Positions 1 to 12,087 of a stretch of 64,000 nt of DNA are shown here, piece after piece. The position numbers and the translations under genes are program-made. Origin of the DNA: Seminavis robusta (lineage: Eukaryota > Bacillariophyta > Bacillariophyceae > Naviculales > Naviculaceae); contig CAICTM010000163.1 of assembly GCA_903772945.1 (NCBI GenBank), forward strand, positions 39,375 through 103,374, in the 5' to 3' direction. The notes under the pieces are model-generated. The model made no database searches, had not been told where the DNA came from, and saw nothing but the letters and a program-made list of their open reading frames with translations. Position 1 is the stretch's first letter; each line of letters begins with the position of its first letter.

Positions 1-3000
1 GGCGAACTCCCGATTAATAAGAAAGCAAACAAATGCTTGACTATCATCTGGCTGACCGTCACCAAGGAGTGCCAACAACGAGCAGACAGGATGCTGTCTG
101 CGGGCGGAGGATAGACAGGTTGACAAGCAAGATACCAATGATTCGTCCTCGCTCTCGGTCCAACCGGGTCAAGTTTGAAAAGGCCAACCACACAACTCTT
201 CCTCCACTTTGGCTTGAGACAGTTGTAACTTGTGTCTTGTTGTGTTGTAGCAGCCAGTCTACCGTATCTATATAGTTGTGTTGCAGCAGTAAGCAAGGTA
301 TCAACATGAAAAAGAAGTCCCACTATTACAATATGACACTAGATTTTCTCGGGGGGGGGGGGTCAAAACCAGCGGTTCAGGCAAACATGATGAAGGCGTG
401 TACGCTGCAGCCAATGTTCGTGACTTTTGCTTTTTGTGCCAGTCAGCATGATAATATGCTTCGATTCCTCTGCAATCAACGGTTGCCATTGAGGACAGTG
501 AAGGTAGCCAAGATCAATTGATGCTGCTGCCTACCAGAGATCATCATCTTCCACAAGCGCAAGTGCTTGCATTACTGTATCTTGGAGCGTTGTTCTCTGC
601 ACATTTGTTGCAGAGCCTTGCTGAACAAGTTCATGCGGTTGCACCTGTGGCTCTTCGCGAAGCCGTACATTATTGTTTTGTGCTCGAAAGCCTTCAGTCA
701 ACAGATGGATAAGAGGAATACTACTTGGAATACTTGGCACTGCAATATCCTGGATCTCAAGGTTTTCAGGTCCTGCTTGCGCCATTGTTGTATCGATGAT
801 CGATGATCAGACGGAGGATGATGGACTTTTTGCTGCTTGTGTGCTCGAAACTGGTTTTTTTTCTTTTCATTGCTTTTTATGGCACTTCACGAACCGTTTT
901 CATCTCCTTCCATCTTTCCTCATGTAGCTTTCTCCTGCATTATTTATTTGATATTAAGATACTCGTATGTACCATTCAGCGTACCGGTAGCGGTACCGGT
1001 ACCGCTAGCTAACGTAACGAGATTGGTTCTGGATTCTGGTGACCCTTCGGCCATTCTTGGGCAAAAATTAGGACAAAGACTTATGTACCATTCACACAAA
1101 AGAATGCTGATGGTACATGTATGATACAACGCATGTCTTAAAAGTTTCCACTGTGTATGCAAACCCTTTCAACTTGGCTTCTGCTTTGTGGACACTGAAC
1201 AAAGACTTACTTCAAGGCTTTTATGGCTTATGGCTTGTTGGCCTTACCAGTTGCCAGCTCTATGGTTGCTAGCTAGTAGCTCGCCGTGTGGCTCGCCACC
1301 AGTAGAAGCCCCTGCTGGAAACATTATGAGAATGTTGGCCAGAGCAGCGTAGGCCAAAACGAGGGAAGAAAAGGCAAGACTATAATCCAATTATCTCTGA
1401 CCAGCTCTCTGATCTACCTTCTAGTTGGTATTAGGTGAAGTACTGTGAGTACTGTACAATGTACTCGAGATAGTAGAGCAGTAGCTGTTGCTGGTTCGCG
1501 CTCATCGTGCTTCTCTTGGGTGGTCGGTGGTACAACGACATCTTGGGCAGGCGCATCTTGTGCGTGAAGCTTGGCGTGGGAGCTTTCTTCTCCGAATGGG
1601 AAAGGAAACTGGTTGAGGTTCGATTCTCCGGAAAGTTTGAAACAGAAGCCAAAGCGATAGCCAGAGGGATAAGTATTGTATTACTATTCTAGAGGACATA
1701 CGGATCAGTGGTTGCACGGCCCATAGCTTTGGTGGTGATCCTGTTTTCGTCGGCCCGGTCGGAGGAGCGAGCCAATATTCACACTGGAGTTCCGTAGTAC
1801 AGGACCACGGGCTGCGTCAGCTGCGCCGCGGAGATGAGCGCTATGGCTGGTCTGATCAGTCAACCACTTTACCAGTTCTTTCCAGTGGTAATCACTTGCT
1901 TTCCCTGAAGCGCTGAATCTTCAATGTTCAATGAAAGCAAACTTGTGTGGGTTCACGAATCTTTGCTGCTCCGGTTTGGTCTTCAAAAGCATGTGGACTC
2001 ACTCCTTTTGGGTCCTTCATGCTCCGAATGTCAGTTGCAAGAATGGCGGGCGGAGCAAAGACTGAGGTCTGGTTTCTTTGAATTATAGGCCACACAAGGT
2101 AGCTCATTCCTCAACGGCGTCAATTTTAAAAGTTGGACCTGGATTGACCCCCGATTTGAGATCACCTTTTTACAACAATCGACAGGATATCTTGAGGTGG
2201 AATTGCTACATGAGCAAGAATGATGCAAAATATTCTGGATGCATGGAAGGTGGAGATCGTTTCAATGCCAGCTGAAGCAACTGCAAGTGTCAATCTCGGA
2301 TTCCACGGTCCGTGGAAAATTAAAAAGAAGACCGATCTTTTCGAATTCTTCGCACTCTGGAGATTTCACTGACTACTCTAAAAAGTCATATTAGTATGAT
2401 ATCGCCTGATTGAATGGGTATGTCAACCATGCTTCATTCTCCGTTACAAATGGTGTAAGGCTTGGATCACGACAGCTACGTAGTAGAGGATCAATGGTTT
2501 CATGATCTCCATGCCAGAACCTAACAGCTTTTCCGACGTACCTCTGCCTGAAATCATTCTCTAATAGTCTAGTCGTACACTTTTTCTATGGTGTGATGTG
2601 TTAGATCTATGATCCTCCCTCTGCCTCATTGCCACCTGGCTAGGACCGGCTACTACAGATTTGTTACTGTATTGCAAGGCCACTGGCTACAAGAAGTGCA
2701 TGTGATGGAATTGGGAAATGGTTGGAGTAACTACCAGTCTGACTGGCTAACGTACGCGGGTACATGTGGCGAGCTGACCGATTATCAATCATCAGACGGC
2801 TCTGAAAGATACCGGTACGCGATCACGTCAGGGAACAGCGCAATAGTGCGTGCCACCACAAAGAAGCCGTACCGGTCTAACCGAAATAGCTAAAGTAGCT
2901 TGCAGCTAACTTGCTTGGTAAATCTCACAACAAACTGGCGCCCGCCCCTTTTACATGTACCATCCACCTACATGCACGTACTCTGGCGGAAGCAGGACCA

Positions 3001-3117
3001 CAATAAGAGAAGGCCGAGCTAAACCTAGTAGCAAGGCCAGCCAGCTGGAATTGGTTGTGGCGTTGTGGCCCTGTCTGTCATAATCTTCTGAACTCAAAGC
3101 AAAGGAGACGACGGACC
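1..3117. other. Intergenic region, no supported gene
   Basis: No open frame here shows a recognisable domain, and the short frames on both strands look random. Visible structure is limited to a run of about eleven G near 351-361, a cluster of overlapping TACCGGTA-type palindromes at about 978-1012, and CTAGC-rich strings near 1260-1290. The last few hundred bases presumably hold the promoter of the AAA ATPase gene that starts at 3118, but I see no clear TATA element. Confidence 0.5.
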
Positions 3118-6100
3118 ATGATGAGACTGGCGTTCTCGGACAAAGTGTATGGACGAGATATTGAGGCCCAGGAGCTATTAAAGGCTGTGGAACGGATCCG
3201 TTCTGCCGCCTGTCCTGTCCATTCGGTTCTTGTGTATGGAGCCAGTGGCTGTGGGAAGACCAGGCTGTGTGATGTTGTCAAGGATCGCTGCAGCGTCAGC
3301 CAGGATATTTATTTCATCAGGGGGAAATTCGATCAGTACGAAGATGGCAGTGTTCCTTACTCCGGGATTGCTCAAGCCGTGGAAGACCTTGTCCGTATCT
3401 TGACAGAGTCGGCAACCAACCATAACAGCAGAAGCAACAATGATGAAGAGAATGACGACGAAACCATTGCCACAGCCTTGCGGGAAGGATTGGCTTACGA
3501 AGGTCGAATGCTGACCAAGTTGGTAACAGGGTTGCAGGACATGTTGGGAGAACAACAAGACACGGATTCTTCCTCGGAAAACATGTCCTTCAGTTCCATC
3601 CGCATGGCCGTGGCGTTGTCTTCCTTTTTCGAGCGATTTTGCAGTCCAGATCGACCCGTCGTGTTATGCATCGACGACGTCCAATTTGCCGATCCAGATT
3701 CTCTCAGTCTGCTACAACATTTGATGGTGAGCGAGAAACTCTCCAATCTACTCTTTCTGGGAAGCATAAGAAGCGATGATGGCAACAGTAGTAGTAGCAG
3801 TGACATCCTCAGCACCTTTTTGGACATGCCAAACACCACGCCACTTCATTTGGAAAATCTCAGTTTGGATAAACTAAACTTGTGGATATCCGAGTTGCTA
3901 GGAGCCACACGAGAAGACACACTGCCATTGTCCAAAGTGTGTCTGCGGAAAACACTGGGGAACCCGTACTTTACGCAACAATTTCTCAAGGTCCTCGAGA
4001 CCAAGGGGTTTTTGAAATTTGACGTACTCACAGCACGGTGGCGGTGGGAATCCTCGGATCTGGTCTTTCAGACGGATGTGGCCCACAATGTGGTCCAAGC
4101 ACTCACCAGTCGAATTCAAACCTTACCGGCATCGGTGCGACGCTTACTACAATTGGCATCCTGTGTTGGCTTTGTCGTGGATATTGAACTCTTGAAAGGA
4201 CTGGATGAGATGGAACGACGGCATCACATGCTGCTGGCAGAACAAGAGAAAAAGTTGCTGCCAGAGGAGGACTTTATGGCATCCTGGAAAATCGCCGAAG
4301 CCGAGGGTATGGTGGAGTTATCGGATACAGGACTTGCCTGCAAGTTTTCCCATGACCGTGTGCAGCAATGCGCCTATGAGCTTGTACCCAAGGGGAAGAC
4401 CCGCGAACTATTGCATTTGCGCATTGGCAAATACATACGCGACAAGTATCTAGGCAACATCAATAGCAGCAAGAACGACGTTTATCTCTTTCGGGCCGCT
4501 GATCAAATGAACCGTGGATCTGGTCTGATGGTGCAAGAGTCGGAACGCTTTGAGCTCATTCGTCTCAACCTCAAAGCCAGCCAGGTGGCAAGAACTCAGT
4601 CTGGAATCGAACAGGTAGCCACTTATCTCCAAAAGGCAATTGCTTGTCACGAGCAAACAGACGACAATTCCAAATGGGAAGTGGACTATGAGTTGATTCT
4701 GGAGGTTTATAGTGGCTCAGCAGAGGCAGAGTTTTCAAGTGGCCGTTTTGATCAGGCAAGTGACCGCATCCAAACAGTCTCTACCATGGCTCGAGACCCC
4801 GCCGATACCATCCGCGCAAGAATAGTCTTCACTCAGATGGCCGGGGTACAATTGAACTTTCAAGGAGCTCTGGAGGAGTCACAATCCATGTTGAACTTAC
4901 TTGGTGCCAAACTACCCGCTGCCACCGCCTTCAATATCATCTCGGAGATGAGAAAGACGCAACGTCTACTACGGGGCAAGTCCGATGCGGAATTGACGAG
5001 TCTGTGCAAGATGACAAACGAAAGGATACGTACTATAATGTACATCTTGTATCTGGCTTCCATTTATGCTTTCAATGCTGACTTCCAGCTGGCGGCACTG
5101 ATATATGTAAGCTGAAACTATGCACGAGTCGATGATTCATGCCAACCAAGCGCTAATCGACGTCCCAAACCTCTTTTTAAAAACAGCTACGAATGATGCA
5201 GCTTACACTACAACACGGTCTCTGTGGATGGTCACCTTATGCCTTTGTCGTCTATGGTTTGCTGTTGACGGGGAAGGGACAATATCAGGAAGCGTTTCGG
5301 TTATCGCAGATAGCCAAGCAATTGCAACAAGAAAACGCATGCTTCCCTGCCTTCACCATGATGTCGACGATCTTCCTTTGGCACTTAAAGCAGCCTTTTC
5401 CAGAGTGTTTGGAACCGTCGCTTCGTGCATACCGTGTAGGGCTGGAAACGGGGGACATCATGTCTGGTGGTCTTTCTTTGAGCACCTACGCTGTTGTGTA
5501 CCTGATGGTAGGGCTTCCACTGGTACCACTAACTGTGGATCTCAAGCGCTTCGGAGCACAGCTTCGACTATTCAGATTGGGCCTGCCTCTCGCCTACATC
5601 CTGCCCATCTCGCAGCTGGCTCTTATTTTGACGGGGCAGACAACCGAGTCAATGGAAGTAACCTGGGAATCCATCAAGCAGAATCATGATTGTTACGATG
5701 ACAATGTATCTGCTGGATCTCCTCACCAGCCTCCAGATATTATGCTTCAATACTTGAACATTTTCAATTTCTACCTGATGAAGGACACCAATCAACTTGA
5801 AGAGTCGGTGAAATCACTCCTCGCTAGGAAGACGAAACGGCTTCCGGGGGACACGGCCGTTTTCAACTTCTTTGCAACTTTTGTGGACGGACTTGCTGGT
5901 TTCGAACTCTGCCGAAAGCGGCCAAAGAAGAGGGCATATCGAAAACTTGCCAAGAGCGCTTTGAAGTGGCTTACCTTTTGCACAAAGAAGGAGTGCGTCA
6001 ATTGTCTAGGAATGTTGCGACTTTTGGAAGCGGAGAAGAAGACGTTGAGCTCCTCTTGCAGCATTGAGACTGGTAGACGGCTGTACGACGAAGCAATATC

Positions 6101-6482
6101 TCAGCTTTCCCGAAGCGGCTTCACGAACCTCTGCGCCATTGCGAACGAGCTGGCAGGGGAGTTTACATCCAGTCGAGGAGATTCGTATTGGACAGAGCAG
6201 TATTTGGCCAATTCGATGGGCTTGTATGCTGAATGGGGCGCCAGTGTGAAGGTGGAGCACATGCGGTCACAGCATGGCTTTCTGAAGCCCCCAACTAACA
6301 GGAGACGCTCTGTCTCGCTGCGAGGACGCCAGCGCTTCGAGGATACAACAATTTCTTCCTCCAACATGACCAATGGAGTTGGCAACAGGCCTCGTGCAGG
6401 CTCATCCGACGAGATGCTCGCCATAGGAGAAAACGAGGTGGCTGAATGCCACTGGTCGCGCCCAGGGAGAGAAGCGACCTGA
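3118..6482 (+). CDS. AAA-type (AAA_16/Orc1-like) ATPase with helical-repeat C-terminus
   Basis: Two exons, 3118..5106 and 5187..6482, encode about 1094 aa. The intron of 80 nt (GTAAGC...ACAG) is phase 0, and splicing joins LAALIY to LRMMQLTLQHG without breaking the helical pattern. The start is the first ATG of a double ATG; the frame is open further upstream but has no ATG there. Residues 10-30 (VYGRDIEAQELLKAVERI) match the usual entry of AAA_16 domains. Walker A is GASGCGKT at 41-48, and Walker B is VVLCIDDVQFAD around 182-190. The rest is alpha-helical, TPR-like, ending in a basic and Ser-rich tail. In this family such modules sit in large signalling ATPases, often fused to a kinase or cyclase. 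Here no effector domain follows, so the product may act through partners. The family call is sound; the cellular role is unknown. Confidence 0.85.
5107..5186 (+). other. Intron of the AAA ATPase gene
   Basis: Donor GTAAGC at 5107, acceptor ACAG ending at 5186, length 80 nt, phase 0. The unspliced frame stops at 5113-5115 inside the intron. Splicing restores a frame that stays open for 431 further codons. Confidence 0.85.
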
Positions 6483-6837
6483 AGGATTCATGCCATTTTC
6501 AGTGTGTATCCCACAGGTATCAGCGAGCGACAGTCACTGACTGGGAACCGAGATCTACCGTACCGGTAGGCCATCGTTGGCCCATACGTGTCTTGCCCGT
6601 TCTCGGGGCTGCGAACATTCCAAGGGGGTCGAAACTGCCCTGGGCTTGAACTGGTGTTGAAACTGATCTTTACTCAGCTCTTGGAGGGTAATAGTGACTT
6701 CTGATGACTACTGTACCATGCCGATAGAATCTTATCTGATGACGAGAGGAATCAGGACACTTTTGATTGAAAAGGATGTACATTATAGATTACAGTTCTT
6801 ATTCGTTGCTGCTACACCTTGCATCCGATAAGTGAGC

Positions 6838-7323
6838 CTATGCGGCGGTGTTGGCAGGCGATGTAATGCGTTCGATTTGTTTTGTAAGCTCGGCTTCTTT
6901 CTGGAGGAGCGCGCATCGTTCTACCATTTGCTGCTGAGCGGCAGCAGTCATGAGCTCCAACAACTTTCGTGAATCTTCTTCTTTTTCCGACATGGACTTG
7001 CGAGCACTCGGTCTTCGTTCCCTTGGTGATGTGGAATCCCATGAGACAACAGATTGACTGCAGGAAACGGTGCAGGCGTCCCCTTCCAAAGCCACCCTCA
7101 GCTTTCGAGCGAGGACTCGTCTGTGCAGCCTCGACTCAACACCCAGATCGTCCAATGTCTCCTGCACTTCAGTGGTCGACAAGGACGCCAAAAAGATGCC
7201 ATCAATACCGCTGCCTCTCATGGTGTCGGCGTATGGCTTGAAGTGTCGTCCAAGAGTCTCAGCGGCGGCAGCCACCTCCTCAACGTCCCATTGTGCAATT
7301 CCTTTAGATTGATCAGCGCCCAT
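6838..7323 (-). CDS. SAM-domain protein with N-myristoylation-type N-terminus
   Basis: Single exon, 161 aa. The only ATG in a suitable place gives MGADQSKG. The frame is open a little further upstream but only with a TTG codon, so the ATG at 7323 is preferred. Residues about 11-80 (WDVEEVAAAAETLGRHFKPY ... GVESRLHRRVLARKLRVAL) have the Trp-containing helix 1 and the leucine-rich final helix of a sterile alpha motif, a protein-protein oligomerisation domain. A Ser/Arg linker and a C-terminal coiled-coil-like stretch (KLLELMTAAAQQQMVERCALLQKEAELTKQIERI, given here in outline) follow. Gly2 with Ser6 and Lys7 fits the N-myristoyltransferase consensus, so I infer a membrane-tethered scaffold. The gene is convergent with the AAA ATPase gene. 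Confidence 0.7.
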   Translation of the reverse strand: MGADQSKGIAQWDVEEVAAAAETLGRHFKPYADTMRGSGIDGIFLASLSTTEVQETLDDLGVESRLHRRVLARKLRVALEGDACTVSCSQSVVSWDSTSPRERRPSARKSMSEKEEDSRKLLELMTAAAQQQMVERCALLQKEAELTKQIERITSPANTAA

Positions 7324-9680
7324 GATTTTGATTGTGTTTTTTCTGTTTAGCTTTTGAGGTTTCAAGATTGTGAGATAGAAAGATCGGAGCGTGGGTAGTG
7401 GGTAACCAATTCACCTGCAGCAATTAGAAAGCATGACTAAGTTTAGAAGAGCATTTAGAAGACTCACTTTTAACTTAGTCTTCTATCTTTGGGACACTGT
7501 ACGAAAAAAGAATGCCAAAGGCGAAGCAATGACCGAGTAGACTTCTAATGACCGCCTTGAGAAGCCCCTCAAAAAACCAAGAACGCCACGTCAGAGTGAA
7601 GAATGGCCAAAGGCAGAAATTGCTTATATCTTTTTATGACAAAAGAACTCGAAACTGAGCTTTTACTTATGCCCAACGACCCTAACAGCCTTCTACGAAC
7701 TCAAGTCTGTTCTCCTGAACCTAGTCAGAATCGTTCTGTAGCCTCATAACTCCAGATTTAAAGATTGAAGACGCTCTACTATAGTAACTCACTGAAACAA
7801 AAATCTTGCTCACAAACTCGCTGTAGAAACCACAGCTCACAGTCCGCAGCCCACAGCCCACACCGGTAAACACAACACAATGTCATACATACTGTACTGT
7901 ATTTCGTTGTTGTGCAAAATAAATGCTGTCTCCTGCTAACCGGCAAAGTGAGACATCTTGCTGCTGTTCTCCGGTGAGGAACTGAACTATTTCAACCGCG
8001 TACTTTTCTCCACTCGAAGTAAGAAAGTGTTTTGATTTTGGGCCTAGCTAGAGTGCAGCGAGGTCCCTGCAGCCAAGTCTCACATGGCCCGGCCCAACAG
8101 GAACGAAAGTAAGTAACTTCTTTGCGGGCCGATTTTGCTCCTTCTTTTGGAATTCTACAGCCAAACCAATCACACTGTGTACGACTCCAGAAGTAACCAA
8201 GAATGGGATACTGCACGTCCCTTAAGACTCGGAAAGACAAAGTCAGCAATAATTGTACAGCTTGGCTGTTCGCAGAGGCGACCTGGCAAGCACCAGGCCC
8301 CAGCGTCCCAGCATCCCAGCGGCCCAGCGGCTGTTGGTATTTGATCTGTGTGCATAGACTAGTTACTGTAGTTGCAGGGCAGTTTCGGTAGCTGTTTCGG
8401 TACAGCCTGGTTCCAAACCAGGGGTAGCCAGCCAAGCTATCGCACTCTTGCCTCACCCGCCCTTTAAGGACATTCTTGGCAGCCAGAGGTGCAGGAGGAG
8501 AGCGTAGCATGTACTAGTACAAGTTGAAGGTAGGGCTCGACCATGACCAAAATCCCACGAAGGGAGGGATCAACTAACTTCAAGATCGATGCAATCTTAG
8601 TACAGAAACTGCAAGCAAGGGTTCATCTGAGGAGATGCGCCGACCAGCTTTTGGAGTTTGCGGATGGTGCTCGTTCGCTCGCTCGTTGGTACCATTCACT
8701 GTGCACAGTTCGCCCACTCCTTTGCTTTGGAGCTGTTTGTATATCTGGGAAGGGGGCTTTCGGGGGGCTGCATACTGGGGGGGGGGCGGGTTGGTCGGAT
8801 TGTTGACAGAAGTGTTCACTCGCAAGATGAAGAATCAGATGAAGATGACGCTGGGATCTTTCAACAATGTACTAAAGCTCTGAAGACTGCGACCCGCAGC
8901 ACAACAGTAAGTTAGAGCAGCAAGCAATGCAGGGGTCCATAAACTGCGACGTGTCTCAACCAAACTTCCCATCTTGATTGAAATGGCATTACTTTCTCTT
9001 TGGATGGATCTTCGCCGCAACATTCGCAACATTCGAGGAAGCGGGGGAGATACCGGTAGCATGATCGAATCCAATGACCATGCATTACAGCAATTGTTCT
9101 GGGGCTGCCTGCCTTGAATCCAAGAAATATAGTGTAGTGTATACAACCGTTCATGCACGGATCTTTATCCTGCACTCATGCATCTGCTAGATCTAGCTCT
9201 CTACTCTGTTGTCTACCGTATCTGACTCATCAGTGATGGGCTATCTTTTCTACTAATGTCCATACCGGTATGAAACTTGTTTGGCCTTGGCTGTGCCTGC
9301 ATGGATTTGATGAGGAGCTCGGGGTTTTCTCACGAGGCTTTCAGGGTTTCTAGTCGTTCTCTACGGTATTGCAAAGCTGCAGTTGAGGGTCCCGAAGGTC
9401 TTCACCTACCTGCACTGAATGGATTGCCTTGCCATTGGATCTTTTTGGATCTTTACCCAGTGGTTTGCGGAACGGGATACAAAATACCCCTTCTACCTTA
9501 CTTCGGATTGCAGTCTTACAGGAAGAGCGGGAAACAAAGCGGAAGTTAAGATGCGAAAGAAGCAGGGTTGTCGCCACATCTACAGTCATCGAGGTTGACT
9601 CCCTCAAAAGGATTGGAGGCAAATTCCATTTCGAAGTCATTTTCATGCCTCATCGTTGTTGATAGCCCAAGGCCTTGCCC
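7324..9680. other. Intergenic region, no supported gene
   Basis: Frames up to 172 codons occur (for example on the minus strand at 7992-8510), but they lack any domain-like pattern and overlap equally long frames on the other strand. A G-rich run lies near 8776-8790. The stretch separates two divergent genes and should contain both promoters. Confidence 0.5.
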
Positions 9681-11505
9681 ATGGTTTTCATATTCAAGGA
9701 AGTCGGAGAACACAACACGTCCAGCGTCTTCTATGAGGTTGATCACAGTGGTAAGAACAGTCAGCCACAAGATGGAGACAGTGACTTGCATGGTAACCGC
9801 AGTGACCACAACCAAAACAGCAGCAAGTCAGAGCAAGCACACCACGTTCTTGATGACGACGACGATGAATACCACCAAGACGACGAGCTGTCTCCATCCT
9901 ACAAGGAGATTGTAGCGTCATCCTTTTGGGTTCACAAGCTGCAACATCGATGTCCTCGTCTTTTCTACATTACAACCGAACTGGTCATTCCACTTCTCAT
10001 CTTGATTGGAATGTCCTTTCTGTTTGGATGGTGCCTGGCAAAGTTCGAGATGGTGGGAGAAATTGAAGCCAATGATCAATCTATCGGAGAGAATCTCTTT
10101 CTCTATATTTTCCATTCTTTGGAACGGATATCGCTTTGGGTAGGCATGGGAGATGCTGCCTCGCAGTGTTTGGGATCCCTTACGGAAAACCATGAAAATA
10201 TGACGGTATTGGAACAGAGCTTTCCCAATCTGAACGAATCCATGTTCGATTGTGCCGTCAACGAAGGATCTACCAAGTTCGTACCTCTGGAGCCCATTGA
10301 CTTTTTGGTGGGAGGTGGAGTGAGTTTGACCTTTGATTGGATGACATGCCCCGACAACATTGAGCACGACGAAAGTTCCAACAACCAAACTGGTTTTCTC
10401 AACTTTTCGGAACCAGTTTTTGAACGGTTGGGGTTGAATCCAAAGGATCAGCATGATCGGCAATTCTTGGCATATATAATCAACTTCTACGATGACTTCC
10501 AAAAGGTTGTCGAGCAGTCTGACTATTCCCCGGAAGAAGTTCTGTTTGACTTTGGACTGCTCTTGAACTTCACAAAGGAAGCCACTGGATCAAAAGATTG
10601 CAAGGTTCATCTTGCTGGTGGGGCTCTCTTTTGGTTTACCATCATGACAACAATGTAAGTTCAGTTGTTACGCATGCTGTAATGTACAATACAATCACCA
10701 AAGAAAAGTTTTGGGACTGAATCGAGGCTGCATCTCGCTTGCTGCTTGCGGAACAGTGGTTATGGAAATACAGCCCCTTCAACCAATGAAGGCCGACTCC
10801 TTGTATACACGTGTGGCTTTTTGACTATCCTTGGCTTTGTGGCACTCAACAACACAGCTGCAAATGTTTGGAAGAATCTGATTGAGGACGCTTTCCTCCG
10901 CTTGAATTGGAAGCGTCTTGTGCACGGTCCAATTTGTGTGTTGTTTTGGTTGTGCACAACAATCTTGTGGATGCTTGTATTGGCATTATCCATTCAAAAG
11001 TACAGGAGAAATCGTATTGGAGATGATTTCCCGCTGTCGGATGCGTATTGGTTTAGTTATATTACAACGACAACAGGTAAGAGCATTCCCAAAAGTGACC
11101 ACATTTGTATGATTCCAGTTCTCACGGTGTGCTCTTGTTGCACGTGCTGCAGTTGGCTTTGGAGATATTCACATTTCCCATGAAGAGTTCAAAGTTGTGG
11201 ACATGTTCTTTGTTCCCTTGTTGGTGCTGATGGGCTTTAACTTTCTAGGCATCTTTGCAGAAAAGTTGGTGGATTTGTACAATGAGTGGTTCCCCGCAAA
11301 GAGCGGATTTGGAAAGATTTTGGCAGTACAACGTGGTCGCAGACATCGTCAAAACATGGACACATCATCTCCTCGTCGAAACAATCGCGTGGATGCGAAT
11401 GGAAAGTCCCATCAAGTTCGTAGCAGCAAGGAGAGATCTGTGCACTTTGATGAGCTGTCCACAAGAGAACGCCCTCGAGAGCCTCTTGTGGAGATAGATT
11501 GCTAG
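9681..11505 (+). CDS. Two-pore-domain potassium channel (TPK/K2P-like)
   Basis: Three exons, 9681..10654, 10757..11076 and 11153..11505, encode about 548 aa. Splicing creates two selectivity filters: TTI-GYGN (about 323-329) and TTTV-GFGD (about 429-436). A first membrane helix lies at about 98-120 (LVIPLLILIGMSFLFGW), and two helices flank the middle loop. The last helix (FFVPLLVLMGFNFLGIFAEKL) follows filter 2. This gives the TM1-P1-TM2-TM3-P2-TM4 order of two-pore K+ channels. The N-terminus is acidic, with a DDDDD run, and the C-terminus is basic. The loop between TM1 and P1 is unusually long, about 190 aa, with Cys and several N-x-S/T sites. No EF-hand is visible in the tail, unlike plant TPK proteins. 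The upstream frame offers only a TTG, so the ATG at 9681 is chosen. The subcellular membrane cannot be told from sequence. Confidence 0.88.
10655..10756 (+). other. Intron 1 of the K+ channel gene, in filter 1
   Basis: Donor GTAAGT, acceptor AACAG, 102 nt, phase 2. It splits the Ile codon (AT|T) directly before the GYG of the first selectivity filter. Confidence 0.9.
11077..11152 (+). other. Intron 2 of the K+ channel gene, in filter 2
   Basis: Donor GTAAGA, acceptor TGCAG, 76 nt, phase 1. It splits the Val codon (G|TT) directly before the GFG of the second selectivity filter. Confidence 0.88.
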
Positions 11506-12087
11506 CTAAAGTTAGTAGTATATGCATGGATAGTCCCGCCCTCGGCAAATCAGCAAAATGAGAAGAAAAAACTTGGAAAACGAGTGATCGATCAAACTAC
11601 AATAGCAAGTTGGCCAGTCTTGATGTCTTGATAGCTTGATAGATCCAGCTATAATACCAGGTAGGGAGCCAGAAGTAAATCTCTGACACCTAATTGGATT
11701 GGGCTTTGGAATGTGGACGGAAGCGGATCCTGCAGATTAACGTCTGACATCATTTTGACGTTTCCCTGGCGCAAGTGCGCCCTCGGAGTTGAAAGCTGCG
11801 GAAGTTGCTGCCACCTTTCAAGGACTGCAATTTCAGAGGTGAGTGGAGAGGTGAGTTGCCCAATGGGAAAGCGTCATTTGCTCTGAAAGGACGATGCAGT
11901 TGTATTTCAATACGCAACCCCAAAGGAGGGAATCTTCTATCCAGCTCAACTCCATGTTCCCTGAGGATCGTCCTTTTTCATATCCTTGACGACTCTTGCT
12001 CGGCAAGATATCATTTTGATCTGATTGAGCGCCTTTTCGGAGGAAGTTAGTACTGGTAATAGTCAAGGATTCAGCAACAACATCAAC
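11506..12087. other. Intergenic region between channel and carboxypeptidase
   Basis: About 580 bp. I looked here for an extra 5' exon that could encode a signal peptide for the carboxypeptidase and found no convincing Met plus hydrophobic stretch ending in a GT donor. Confidence 0.5.

Noticed and set aside
1610-1640. GGTTCGATTCTCCGG, resembling a tRNA T-arm
   Set aside because: No matching acceptor stem, D-arm or anticodon arm can be placed upstream.
7992-8510. 172-codon minus-strand frame
   Set aside because: It has no ATG-based start that improves it, no domain pattern and a biased Cys/Arg/Trp composition, and it overlaps several frames of the other strand. Probably random.
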